64,000 bases of DNA from Kineosporiaceae bacterium SCSIO 59966 (GTDB lineage: Bacteria > Actinomycetota > Actinomycetes > Actinomycetales > SCSIO-59966): positions 930,001-994,000 of the forward strand of contig CP052876.1 of assembly GCA_020881835.1 (NCBI GenBank), read 5' to 3'. Numbering within the stretch: position 1 is the stretch's first letter; each line of letters begins with the position of its first letter. The notes under the pieces were generated by a model. It worked only from the letters and a program-made list of their open reading frames with translations. It was not told the origin of the DNA and searched no databases. The translations under genes were made by a program, and so were the position numbers. This document shows, in pieces, positions 9,766 to 18,311 of this stretch.

Positions 9766-11186
9766 AGCCGCTCCCAGGCCTCCGTGAGGACGCCGCGCAG
9801 GATCTGCTCCATCGTGTCGAACTCGGCCTGACCGCTGATCAGCGGCGGGGCCAGCTGGACCACCGGGTCCCCGCGGTCGTCGGCGCGGCAGTACAGGCCC
9901 GCCTCGAACAGGGCCCGGGACAGGAAGCCGCGCAGCAGCCGCTCGGACTCCTCCTCGTCGAAGGTCTCCCGGGTCGTCTTGTCCTTGACCAGCTCGATCC
10001 CGTAGAAGAAGCCCTCGCCCCGCACGTCCCCGACGATCGGCAGGTCGAGCAGCTTCTCCAGCGTCGCCCGGAACGCGGGGGCGTTGCGCCGGACGTGCTC
10101 GTTGAGGCCCTCGCGCTCGAAGATGTCGAGGTTCGCCATCGCCACCGCCGCGGACACCGGGTGGCCACCGAAGGTGTACCCGTGGGAGAACGTCGTCTGC
10201 CCGTGCCGGAACGGCTCGAAGAGCCGGTCGGAGGCGATCATCGCGCCGATGGGCGAGTAGCCGGACGTCATCCCCTTCGCGCAGGTGATGATGTCGGGGG
10301 TGAAGCCGAAGTCGACGCAGGCGAACATCGAGCCGATCCGGCCGAACGCCGTGATCACCTCGTCGGACACGAGCAGCACGTCGTACTCGTCGCAGATCTC
10401 CCGGACCCGCTCGAAGTACCCGGGCGGCGGGGGGAAGCAGCCGCCGGAGTTCTGCACCGGCTCGAGGAAGACGGCGGCGACCGTGTCCGGGCCCTCGAAC
10501 AGGATCGCCTCCTCGATCCGGTCGGCAGCCCAGCGGCCGAACGCCTTGGGGTCCTCCCGCAGGTGCTCAGGCGCGCGGTAGAGGTTGGTGTTCGGCACCT
10601 TGAACGCGCCGGGCACGAGCGGCTCGAAGGCCTCCTTCGCCGCGGGGATGCCGGTGATGGACAGCGCCCCCTGCGGGGTGCCGTGGTAGGCCACCGCGCG
10701 GCTGATCACCTTGTGCTTCGTCGGCTTGCCGACGAGCTTCCAGTACTGCTTGGCGAGCTTCCACGCGGACTCGACCGCCTCGCCGCCGCCGGTGGTGAAG
10801 AACACCCGGTTGAGGTCCCCGGGGGCGTAGTGGGCCAGCCGCTCGGCGAGGTCGATGGCCTGCGGGTGGGCGTAGGACCACAGCGGGAAGAACGCCAGCT
10901 CCCGCGCCTGGCGGGCCGCGGCGTCCGCGAGCTCGGCGCGGCCGTGCCCGACCTGGACGACGAACAGCCCGGACAGCCCGTCGAGGTACCGCTGGCCGGC
11001 GGCGTCCCAGACGTGGACGCCCTCGCCGCGGACGAGGATCGGCACCTCCGCCCCCTGCTCGTAGGGGGAGTGCCGGGTGAAGTGCATCCACAGGTGGTCT
11101 CGGGCCGCGTGGCTGCGATGAGTTCCCCGCGGGGTGTCGGTGGGCTGGTGGTGGGCGGCCGCGAAGTCGGCCGGTGTCGTGGTCAT
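9762..11186 (-). CDS. Class III omega-aminotransferase (putrescine/diamine--pyruvate type)
   Basis: The 474-residue PLP enzyme belongs to aminotransferase fold type I, class III. The Schiff-base lysine is Lys304 in TCAKGMTSGY, with the DEVIT block at about 275-279. The N-terminal features WMHFTRHSPYEQ and LDGLSGLFVVQVGHG resemble SpuC/omega-amino acid:pyruvate aminotransferases. The ATG at 11186 lies in the stop codon of the upstream Lrp gene (ATGA overlap), so the regulator and enzyme are translationally coupled. Together with the aldehyde dehydrogenases encoded divergently, it would convert putrescine or a related diamine to the aminoaldehyde. Cadaverine or beta-alanine as substrate cannot be excluded. 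Confidence 0.85.
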   Translation of the reverse strand: MTTTPADFAAAHHQPTDTPRGTHRSHAARDHLWMHFTRHSPYEQGAEVPILVRGEGVHVWDAAGQRYLDGLSGLFVVQVGHGRAELADAAARQARELAFFPLWSYAHPQAIDLAERLAHYAPGDLNRVFFTTGGGEAVESAWKLAKQYWKLVGKPTKHKVISRAVAYHGTPQGALSITGIPAAKEAFEPLVPGAFKVPNTNLYRAPEHLREDPKAFGRWAADRIEEAILFEGPDTVAAVFLEPVQNSGGCFPPPPGYFERVREICDEYDVLLVSDEVITAFGRIGSMFACVDFGFTPDIITCAKGMTSGYSPIGAMIASDRLFEPFRHGQTTFSHGYTFGGHPVSAAVAMANLDIFEREGLNEHVRRNAPAFRATLEKLLDLPIVGDVRGEGFFYGIELVKDKTTRETFDEEESERLLRGFLSRALFEAGLYCRADDRGDPVVQLAPPLISGQAEFDTMEQILRGVLTEAWERL

Positions 11187-11650
11187 CGGGTACCCCAGTT
11201 GTAGAGCTGCTTGCGCAGCCGCAGGTAGACGAACGTCTCGGTGCTGTCCACGCCCTCGAGCCGCCGGATCCGGTCCCCGACGAGTCCCAGGAGGTGGTCG
11301 TCGTCCTCGCAGACGACCTCGGCGAGCAGGTCGAACGAGCCGGCGGTGATGACGACGTAGTCGACCTCCGGCATGTCGGCGAGCTCGTCGGCGACCCGCT
11401 CGAGCGGCCCGGAGCACCGCACGCCGACCATGGCCTGGCGGGCGAAGCCGACCTGGACCGGATCGGTCACGGCGACGATCTGCACGACGCCGTCGCCCAG
11501 GAGCTTCTGCACCCGTTGCCGGACGGCCGCCTCGGACAGCCCGACCGCCTTGCCGATGGTGGCGTACGGCCGGCGGCCGTCCTCCTGCAGCTGCTCGATG
11601 ATCTGCTTGGAGACGTCGTCGAGGTGGTTCGGCCGGCCTCGGGTGCTCAC
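11183..11650 (-). CDS. Lrp/AsnC family transcriptional regulator
   Basis: The product is about 155 residues. The N-terminal helix-turn-helix is visible around ATIGKAVGLSEAAVRQRVQ, followed by a C-terminal ligand-binding RAM domain ending in ETFVYLRLRKQLYNWG. The GTG at 11650 is chosen because it gives the usual N-terminus before the LDDVSKQII helix. A TTG at 11686 in frame would add 12 residues, and neither has a clear Shine-Dalgarno sequence. It is the first gene of the minus-strand operon with the aminotransferase and oxidase. It stands divergently to the dehydrogenase-transporter operon, so it is the likely local regulator of both. Confidence 0.88.
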   Translation of the reverse strand: MSTRGRPNHLDDVSKQIIEQLQEDGRRPYATIGKAVGLSEAAVRQRVQKLLGDGVVQIVAVTDPVQVGFARQAMVGVRCSGPLERVADELADMPEVDYVVITAGSFDLLAEVVCEDDDHLLGLVGDRIRRLEGVDSTETFVYLRLRKQLYNWGTR

Positions 11651-11865
11651 CGGGCCGATGGTGGCCCGGTCCGGCGAGGAAATCAAGTGAATCCGCGCCG
11701 GGAGGGGCCTTCGGCAACCGATTCGTGCTTCGCGGGTTCGTAGTTCTACCGGATCTGGCCGTCACCGCGTTATCGTCACCGCGGGCGCCCCGTCCGTCGG
11801 TGGCGCTCCCGGACCGCACCCCGCCCGTGCAGCCCCGTCAGCAGCTGCCCGTAAGGAGAGCCACT
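11651..11865. promoter_or_regulatory. Divergent control region between lrp-type gene and dehydrogenase operon
   Basis: This 215-base gap carries promoters in both directions. It contains the least GC-rich sequence in the neighbourhood (about 11680-11760). Three TTCG-centred steps (TTCGTGC, TTCGCGG, TTCGTAG) recur about every 8-10 bases at roughly 11721-11745. That spacing would suit helical stacking of an Lrp-type octamer, but this is inference. GTAAGGAGAG at 11851-11860 is the ribosome-binding site for the GTG at 11866. Confidence 0.5.
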
Positions 11866-13320
11866 GTGACCTCGCCGGACGTCCCCGCCCCCCGCCGCCT
11901 GCGCCACGTCGTCGACGGCGAGCTCGTCGACCCGCTGGGTGACCGGACCACCCCGGTCGTGGACCCCTCGACGGGTCAGGTCGTCGCCGAGTCGCCGGTG
12001 GGCACCGAGGAGGACGTCGACCGGGCCTACCGGGCCGCTGCCCGGGCGTTCGAGCAGTGGCGGGACACCACCCCGTCGGAGCGCCAGCTGGCCCTGCTGC
12101 GCCTGGCCGACACGATCGAGGCCCACGCCGACGAGCTCGTGGAGATGGAGGGCCGCAACACCGGCAAGCCGAACGCGCTGACCGCCAGCGAGGAGATCCC
12201 GCCGATGGTGGACCAGCTCCGGTTCTTCGCCGGTGCCGCGCGCCTGCTCGAGGGCAGGTCCGCGGGGGAGTACATGCGCGGGCACACGTCCTGGATCCGG
12301 CGGGAGCCGGTCGGCGTCGTCGGCCAGGTCGCGCCGTGGAACTACCCGATGATGATGGCGGTCTGGAAGATCGGCCCCGCCCTGGCAGCCGGCAACACCG
12401 TGGTGCTCAAGCCCAGCGACACCACGCCGGAGACCACCTTGCGCATCGCCGAGCTCGCGGCCGAGTTCCTGCCGCCGGGCGTGCTCAACGTGATCACCGG
12501 CGACCGGGACACCGGCCGGGCGCTCGTCGCGCACCCGACACCCCAGCTCGTGGCGATCACCGGGTCGGTCCGGGCCGGCATGGAGGTGGCCGGCGCGGCC
12601 GCCCGCGACGTCAAGCGGGTCCACCTGGAGCTCGGCGGCAAGGCCCCGGTCCTGGTGTTCGACGACGCCGACGTGGCCGCTGCCGCCGAGGGCATCGCCG
12701 CGGCCGGCTACTTCAACGCCGGGCAGGACTGCACCGCCGCCACCCGCGTCCTGGCCGGCCCGCGGGTGCACGACGACGTCGTGGCCGCGCTGACCGAGCA
12801 GGCCCGCCGGGTCAGGGTCGGGCGGCCCCAGGACGCCGAGGCGGACATGGGTGCCGTCAACAACGCCGACCAGCTGCGGCACGTCACCGGCTTCCTCGAG
12901 CGGCTCCCGGACCACGCCCGGATCCAGGCCGGCGGGCACCGGATGGAGGGCATGGGCGGTGGGTTCTTCGTCGAGCCGACGGTGGTGGACAACCTGCGCC
13001 AGGACGACGAGATCGTCCAGCGGGAGGTCTTCGGCCCCGTCATCACCGTCCAGCGGTTCGACGACGAGGAGCAGGCGGTGCGCTGGGCCAACGGCGTCGA
13101 GTACGGCCTCGCCTCCAGCGTGTGGACGACGGACGTCGGACGGGCGCTGCGGGTCAGTCGCCGGCTCGACTTCGGCACGGTGTGGATCAACACCCACATC
13201 CCGCTGGTGGCCGAGATGCCGCACGGCGGCTTCAAGCACTCCGGGTACGGCAAGGACCTGTCGGTGTACGCGCTCGAGGACTACACCCGCATCAAGCACG
13301 TGATGGCTGCCATCGAGTAA
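11866..13320 (+). CDS. Aldehyde dehydrogenase, 4-aminobutyraldehyde type (first of two)
   Basis: The 484-residue NAD(P)-dependent dehydrogenase oxidises an aldehyde to its acid. Catalytic residues are visible: Asn159 in PWNYP, Glu255 in HLELGGKAP and nucleophile Cys289 in NAGQDCTAATR. The C-terminal signature EMPHGGFKHSGYGKDLS followed by an EDYT block closely matches gamma-aminobutyraldehyde dehydrogenases of the PatD/YdcW group. The GTG at 11866 is preceded by AAGGAG 8 bases upstream, and the reading frame further upstream is not conserved. By context it makes GABA from 4-aminobutyraldehyde. A paralogue follows after a 197-base gap. Confidence 0.88.
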   Translation: MTSPDVPAPRRLRHVVDGELVDPLGDRTTPVVDPSTGQVVAESPVGTEEDVDRAYRAAARAFEQWRDTTPSERQLALLRLADTIEAHADELVEMEGRNTGKPNALTASEEIPPMVDQLRFFAGAARLLEGRSAGEYMRGHTSWIRREPVGVVGQVAPWNYPMMMAVWKIGPALAAGNTVVLKPSDTTPETTLRIAELAAEFLPPGVLNVITGDRDTGRALVAHPTPQLVAITGSVRAGMEVAGAAARDVKRVHLELGGKAPVLVFDDADVAAAAEGIAAAGYFNAGQDCTAATRVLAGPRVHDDVVAALTEQARRVRVGRPQDAEADMGAVNNADQLRHVTGFLERLPDHARIQAGGHRMEGMGGGFFVEPTVVDNLRQDDEIVQREVFGPVITVQRFDDEEQAVRWANGVEYGLASSVWTTDVGRALRVSRRLDFGTVWINTHIPLVAEMPHGGFKHSGYGKDLSVYALEDYTRIKHVMAAIE

Positions 13321-13355
13321 ACCCAGGTCACGATTTCGTTGCGAGTCCTCGCAGA

Positions 13356-13374
13356 CGCGACGGAAAGCGTCGCG
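13356..13374 (+). terminator. Perfect hairpin between the two aldehyde dehydrogenases
   Basis: CGCGACG at 13356-13362 pairs perfectly with CGTCGCG at 13368-13374 around a GAAAG loop. A weak T-containing stretch (ACTCTTGTT) follows. It lies 36 bases after the first dehydrogenase stop. It could terminate or process the transcript so that the two dehydrogenases are expressed at different levels. Confidence 0.5.
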
Positions 13375-13389
13375 ACACTCTTGTTCCGC

Positions 13390-13500
13390 ACGCGTGTCGG
13401 TGTCAGGATTCCGCGCACCACGTCCACCACACCCACTACGCCCATCACGTCCACGGCCAGTACGGCCACCACGGCCACCGTGCCGGTGGGCGCCGCCCGA
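13390..13500 (+). other. CCAC-rich spacer that reads His-rich in the downstream frame
   Basis: The spacer contains imperfect repeats of CCACGTCCACC-, CCACACCCAC- and CCACCACGGCCACC-like units. Read in the frame of the following dehydrogenase it would encode a histidine-rich run (about 11 His in 27 codons). No ATG, GTG or TTG start exists in that frame between the first dehydrogenase stop and the GTG at 13518, so it is probably not translated in that frame. Its role is unknown. Confidence 0.45.
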
Positions 13501-13517
13501 GTCGTCGAGGAGGAACG

Positions 13518-14972
13518 GTGACCGACCGTCGGCACGACGTCATCGACCCGGCCACCGGCGAGGTCGTCGACTCCCTGCCGCTGGCAGGTGCCGCCGAGGT
13601 CGACGCCGCGGTCGCCCGGGCCCGCCGGGCCGCGCCCGAGTGGGCAGCCGCCACCCCGGCCGAGCGCTCGGCGGCGCTGCACGCGCTGGCACGCCGGCTG
13701 GCGCAGACCGCCGAGGACCTGGCCGGCACCGAGACACGGCAGACCGGCAAGGCGATCCGGCTGTCCCGCGAGTTCGACGTCCCCGGCACCGTCGACAACG
13801 CCGCGTTCTTCGCCGGTGCCGCCCGCGTGCTCGAGGGGAAGGCCGCCGGGGAGTACTCACCGGACCACACCTCCTACGTGCGCCGCGAGGCGGTCGGCGT
13901 GGTCGGCTCGGTAGCGCCGTGGAACTACCCCCTGCAGATGGCGGGCTGGAAGATCCTGCCGGCCGTCGCGGCCGGCAACACGATCGTGCTCAAGCCGAGC
14001 GAGCTCACCCCGTTGACCTCGCTCATGGTCGAGCAGGCGTGCCGGGACGCCGGGATGCCCGACGGCGTCGTGTCCGTCGTCGTCGGGACCGGGCCGGAGG
14101 CGGGGGAGGCCCTCGTCGGGCACCCGGACGTCGACATGGTGTCGTTCACGGGGTCCACCGCCGTGGGCCGGCGGGTGATGTCGGTCGCGGCCCGGCGGGC
14201 GGCCCGCGTGCACCTGGAGCTCGGCGGCAAGGCGCCGTTCGTCGTCCTCGACGACGCCGACCTGCAGGCGGCCGCCCACGGCGCCGTGGCCGGTGCCCTG
14301 ATCAACGCAGGTCAGGACTGCACGGCCGCCACCCGCGCGATCGTGCCCCGAGCGGTGCACGACGAGTTCGTCGCCGCGGTCGCGGACCTCTTCGCCGGCG
14401 TCCGGGTCGGCGACCCCACCGACCCGGCCACCGACATGGGCTCGCTGGTGTCCCGCCGGCAGCAGCAGCGGGTGCACGGCTTCGTCGAGCGGGCCCGCGC
14501 GGACGGCGCCACGGTGCTCACCGGCGGGCGCCTGCCCGGTGGTGAGCTGGCGCGGGGCGCCTTCTACGAGCCGACGCTGGTCACCGGGGCCGCACGGGAC
14601 TCCGAGATCGCCCGTGAGGAGGTGTTCGGGCCGGTCCTCGTCGTGCTGGCCCACGACGGGGACGACGACGCGCTCGAGGTCGCCAACGACACCGAGTACG
14701 GCCTGGCGGCGTCGGTGTGGACCCGGGACGTCGTGCGGGCCCAGCGCTTCACCCGTGGCATCCGTGCCGGTGTCGTCTGGGTCAACGACCACATCCCGAT
14801 CATCAGCGAGATGCCGCACGGGGGCTACAAGTCCTCCGGCTTCGGCAAGGACATGAGCTCGTACTCCCTGGAGGAGTACACGAACGTCAAGCACGTCATG
14901 ACCGACCTGACCGGCGCCGCGCGCAAGGCGTGGCACCGCACGGTCTTCACCGCCCGAGAGGACCTCCGATGA
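13518..14972 (+). CDS. Aldehyde dehydrogenase, 4-aminobutyraldehyde type (second of two)
   Basis: This 484-residue paralogue of the preceding dehydrogenase has Asn136 in PWNYP, Glu234 in HLELGGKAP and Cys268 in NAGQDCTAATR. It ends in the same EMPHGGYKSSGFGKDMS signature, plus a ~20-residue basic tail. The N-terminus is about 20 residues shorter than in its neighbour. The GTG at 13518 has GAGGAGGAAC directly upstream. The open frame continues far upstream without conserved sequence or a usable start. The stop overlaps the ATG of the substrate-binding protein gene (ATGA), tying it to the polyamine transporter operon. Confidence 0.87.
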   Translation: MTDRRHDVIDPATGEVVDSLPLAGAAEVDAAVARARRAAPEWAAATPAERSAALHALARRLAQTAEDLAGTETRQTGKAIRLSREFDVPGTVDNAAFFAGAARVLEGKAAGEYSPDHTSYVRREAVGVVGSVAPWNYPLQMAGWKILPAVAAGNTIVLKPSELTPLTSLMVEQACRDAGMPDGVVSVVVGTGPEAGEALVGHPDVDMVSFTGSTAVGRRVMSVAARRAARVHLELGGKAPFVVLDDADLQAAAHGAVAGALINAGQDCTAATRAIVPRAVHDEFVAAVADLFAGVRVGDPTDPATDMGSLVSRRQQQRVHGFVERARADGATVLTGGRLPGGELARGAFYEPTLVTGAARDSEIAREEVFGPVLVVLAHDGDDDALEVANDTEYGLAASVWTRDVVRAQRFTRGIRAGVVWVNDHIPIISEMPHGGYKSSGFGKDMSSYSLEEYTNVKHVMTDLTGAARKAWHRTVFTAREDLR

Positions 14973-16231
14973 CTCCACCCGTCCGCCGGCCCCGCCGGCC
15001 CCGCCGTCCGCTCACCGCCGGCGACCTCGCCGCCGTCCCGCCGCACGTCCGCCCCCTCGTCGCGGCCCAGCTGACCCGCCGCGGGGTGCTGCGCGGTGCC
15101 GGGGTGCTGGGCGTCGGAGGACTGCTCGCCGCCTGCGGCACGGGCTCCGGGACCGAGGGCACCTCCACCGCGGGGACCCTCACCCCCGCTCAGGACCGTT
15201 CCGACACCGAGAAGGTCGTCAACTGGGCCAACTGGACCCTCTACCTGGACCAGAGCGAGGACGGGCAGAGCTACCCCACCCTCGAGGCGTTCACCGAGCA
15301 GACCGGCATCGAGGTGACCTACAGCGAGGACATCGACGGCAACGACAGCTACTACGGCAAGATCCAGGGCCAGCTCGCCAACGGCCAGGACATCGGCCAG
15401 GACATCGTCACGTTCACCGACTGGATGGCCGCGCGGATGATCCGCCAGGGGTACACCCAGGAGCTCGACGAGGCGAACGTCCCGAACAAGAAGAACATCC
15501 TGCCCAACCTCGCCGACGTCGACTTCGACCCCGGCCGGCGGCACTCCCTCACCTGGCAGTCCGGCTTCGCCGGTCTGGCGTGGAACACCGAGAAGGTCCC
15601 CGAGATGCGCAGCGTCGAGGACCTGTGGCGGCCCGAGCTCAGGGGCCGGGTCGAGGTGCTCGACGAGATGCGGGACACGATGGGGCTGATCATGATGTCC
15701 CAGGGCGTCGACATCTCCGGTGACTGGGGCGAGGACGAGTTCGCCGCCGCCCTCGCCGTCCTGGAGGAGCAGATCGCCAGCGGCCAGATCCGCCAGGTGC
15801 GCGGCAACTCCTACAAGGAGGACCTCATCTCCGAGGACGCGCTGGCCGTCATCGGCTGGTCCGGGGACATCACCCAGATCAACTTCGAGAACGGCGACAA
15901 GTGGGCCTTCGCCCTCCCGGAGTCCGGCGGGACGCTGTGGAGCGACAACCTGCTCGTGCCGATCGGCAGCCCGCACAAGAAGAACGCCGAGACGCTGATG
16001 AACTACTACTACGACCCCGAGGTCGCCGCCCAGGTGGCCGCGTGGGTGAACTACATCAGCCCGGTCCAGGGGGCTCGGGAGGCGATGGAGGCGATCGACC
16101 CCGAGCTCGTCGACGACCCGCTGATCTTCCCCACCGACGAGTACCTGCAGAACGTCCAGGTGTTCCGCTCCCTGGAGCCGGCCGAGGAGCAGCAGTTCAA
16201 CGCCGACTTCCAGGCGGTGATCGGCAACTGA
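14969..16231 (+). CDS. potD: Polyamine ABC transporter substrate-binding lipoprotein (PotD/PotF-like)
   Basis: The 420-residue protein binds the polyamine outside the membrane and delivers it to the permease. Twin arginine residues at 37-38 begin a signal region (RRGVLRGAGVLGVGG). It ends in a lipobox LAAC with Cys56 as the lipidated residue, so a Tat-exported lipoprotein is likely. The N-terminal ~35 residues are an unusually long Arg/Pro-rich extension. The mature part contains VVNWANWTLYLD and the GDITQ and VPIGSPHKKNAE blocks typical of spermidine/putrescine-binding proteins. The ATG overlaps the upstream stop and the gene abuts potA (TGATG). Confidence 0.9.
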   Translation: MTPPVRRPRRPRRPLTAGDLAAVPPHVRPLVAAQLTRRGVLRGAGVLGVGGLLAACGTGSGTEGTSTAGTLTPAQDRSDTEKVVNWANWTLYLDQSEDGQSYPTLEAFTEQTGIEVTYSEDIDGNDSYYGKIQGQLANGQDIGQDIVTFTDWMAARMIRQGYTQELDEANVPNKKNILPNLADVDFDPGRRHSLTWQSGFAGLAWNTEKVPEMRSVEDLWRPELRGRVEVLDEMRDTMGLIMMSQGVDISGDWGEDEFAAALAVLEEQIASGQIRQVRGNSYKEDLISEDALAVIGWSGDITQINFENGDKWAFALPESGGTLWSDNLLVPIGSPHKKNAETLMNYYYDPEVAAQVAAWVNYISPVQGAREAMEAIDPELVDDPLIFPTDEYLQNVQVFRSLEPAEEQQFNADFQAVIGN

Positions 16232-17397
16232 TGGCGGGCCCCGCCGGCGCCGAGGGTGGCGCCGACCTCGAGCTGGACCGGGTGACGAAGGCCTTCGGGA
16301 CCTTCACCGCGGTCGACGACCTGTCCCTGACCGTGCCCGCCGGGTCGTTCTTCGCCCTGCTCGGACCCTCCGGGTGCGGCAAGACGACGACGCTGCGGAT
16401 GGTCGCCGGCCTCGAGCAGCCGACGTCCGGGGCGCTGCGGATCGGCGGACGGGACATCACCGCCGCCAAGCCCCACAAGCGACCGGTCAACACCGTCTTC
16501 CAGAACTACGCGCTGTTCCCGCACCTCGACGTTCTCGACAACGTCGCGTTCGGGCTGCGGCGCCGTGGGGTGAAGGACGCGCAGCAGCAGGCGGAGTCCG
16601 CGCTCGACCTCGTCGAGCTGCGCCACCTCGCCCGGCGCCGGCCGGCGCAGCTCTCCGGCGGTCAGCAGCAGCGGGTGGCGCTTGCCCGGGCGATCGTCAA
16701 CCGGCCGTCGGTGCTGCTGCTCGACGAGCCGCTCGGCGCCCTGGACCTGAAGCTGCGGCGCCAGATGCAGGTCGAGCTCAAGCGGATCCAGACCGAGGTC
16801 GGCCTCACCTTCGTGCACGTCACCCACGACCAGGAGGAGGCCATGACGATGGCCGACACGGTCGCGGTGATGAACGCGGGCCGGATCGAGCAGATGGGCG
16901 CGCCGGCCGAGCTGTACGAGCTGCCCCGCACCGTGTTCGTGGCCAACTTCCTCGGCCAGTCCAACCTCGTCCCGGGCACCGTGGCGGGGCGCCGCGGGGA
17001 CGCGCTGGAGGTCGAGCTGCTGGGCCGCCGGGCCCTCGTGCCGACCGCGCGGTCCGTCGTCCACGACGGCCGGGTGCTCGTCGGCGTCCGGCCCGAGAAG
17101 GTGCACCTCGTCACCGAGGCCGAGGAGGTGCCCACGGACGTCAACGTCCTGGGACCCGGCCGGGTCGTCGACGTCTCCTTCGCCGGGGTCAGCACCCAGT
17201 TCCTCGTCGACGTGCCGGGGGCGGGGCGGCTCACCGTGTTCACGCAGAACCTCGAGGTGTCGCCGACCGCCCGCGTCGGCGACACGGTGCACCTGGCCTG
17301 GGCCCCGCAGCACGGCTTCGGCCTGGGCGGTGACGAGAACACCCACGCCGGGCTCGAGGAGCTGGAGGCCGAGCTGCGTCCCAGCGGGGTGGGCTGA
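16231..17397 (+). CDS. potA: Polyamine ABC transporter ATP-binding protein
   Basis: The 388-residue ATPase energises polyamine import. Walker A GPSGCGKT is at residues 45-52, the Q-loop in FQNYALFPH near 90, the signature LSGGQQQR near 140 and Walker B LLLDEP near 160. A C-terminal TOBE regulatory domain follows (GVRPEKVHLV). Start ATG at 16231 shares one base with the potD stop. The potB ATG likewise shares one base with this stop. Confidence 0.93.
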   Translation: MAGPAGAEGGADLELDRVTKAFGTFTAVDDLSLTVPAGSFFALLGPSGCGKTTTLRMVAGLEQPTSGALRIGGRDITAAKPHKRPVNTVFQNYALFPHLDVLDNVAFGLRRRGVKDAQQQAESALDLVELRHLARRRPAQLSGGQQQRVALARAIVNRPSVLLLDEPLGALDLKLRRQMQVELKRIQTEVGLTFVHVTHDQEEAMTMADTVAVMNAGRIEQMGAPAELYELPRTVFVANFLGQSNLVPGTVAGRRGDALEVELLGRRALVPTARSVVHDGRVLVGVRPEKVHLVTEAEEVPTDVNVLGPGRVVDVSFAGVSTQFLVDVPGAGRLTVFTQNLEVSPTARVGDTVHLAWAPQHGFGLGGDENTHAGLEELEAELRPSGVG

Positions 17398-18311
17398 TGG
17401 CCCTCGCCGGTGCGCTGCACACACCCGGCGCCGGGGCGGAGGTGTCCCCGCAGCGCCCGGGCCGGCGCGTGCCCTACCTGCTGCTGCTCCCCGGGACCCT
17501 GTGGCTGCTCGTCTTCTTCGCGCTGCCGATCGTCGTGCTGTTCAGCACCTCGCTCATGGTCCCGGTGCCCGGCGGCGAGATCGGCGAGTACGCACCGGGG
17601 CTGCGGTTCGCCAACTACACCGAGGCCCTGGCCCAGTACTGGCCGCAGTTCCTGCGGTCCTTCGGCTACGGGTTGACCGCCACCGTCCTGGCGCTGGCGA
17701 TCGGGTACCCGCTGGCGTACGTGATCGCCGTCCGGGCCCGGGGCCGTCCGCTGCTGCAGCAGGTGATGCTGCTCATGGTCATCGCGCCGTTCTTCGTGAG
17801 CTTCATCCTGCGCACCCTGGCCTGGCGGCAGATCCTCGCCGACGAGAGCCTGGTCGTGACGACCCTCAAGGCCGTCTCGCTGCTGCCGGACGACGCCCGC
17901 CTCACCGCGACGCCGGTCGCCGTGATCGCCGGCCTGACCTACAACTTCCTGCCGTTCATGACGCTGCCGATCTACGCCAGCCTCGAGCGACTGGACCTGC
18001 GTCTCATCGAGGCCGGCCAGGACCTGTACGCCAGCGCCGTCGGGACGTTCCGGCGGGTGACGCTGCCGCTGTCCATGCCCGGTGTGGTGGCCGGCACCCT
18101 GCTGACGTTCATCCCGGCGACCGGCGACTACGTCAACGCGGCCCTGCTCGGCACCTCCCGGACGGCGATGATCGGCAACGTCATCGACTCCCGGTTCTTC
18201 CGGGTCGTCGACTACCCGACCGCCGCGGCCCTGTCGTTCATGCTGATGGGGACGATCGTCGTCCTCGTCGCGCTCTACGTCCGCCGGGCCGGGACGGAGG
18301 ACCTGGTATGA
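17397..18311 (+). CDS. potB: Polyamine ABC transporter permease, PotB type
   Basis: The 304-residue inner-membrane subunit has six predicted membrane segments starting with PYLLLLPGTLWLLVFF. The EAA loop that docks on the ATPase is visible as EAGQDLYASAVGTFRRVTLP near residues 204-223. Its ATG overlaps the potA stop (TGATG) and its stop overlaps the potC start (ATGA). It forms the membrane channel with PotC. Confidence 0.92.
   Translation: MALAGALHTPGAGAEVSPQRPGRRVPYLLLLPGTLWLLVFFALPIVVLFSTSLMVPVPGGEIGEYAPGLRFANYTEALAQYWPQFLRSFGYGLTATVLALAIGYPLAYVIAVRARGRPLLQQVMLLMVIAPFFVSFILRTLAWRQILADESLVVTTLKAVSLLPDDARLTATPVAVIAGLTYNFLPFMTLPIYASLERLDLRLIEAGQDLYASAVGTFRRVTLPLSMPGVVAGTLLTFIPATGDYVNAALLGTSRTAMIGNVIDSRFFRVVDYPTAAALSFMLMGTIVVLVALYVRRAGTEDLV

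Noticed and set aside
12057-14972. A single fused reading frame that joins the second dehydrogenase to sequence overlapping the first
   Set aside because: The first part is out of frame with the first dehydrogenase and has no motifs. A strong ribosome-binding site and GTG at 13518 define the real gene.
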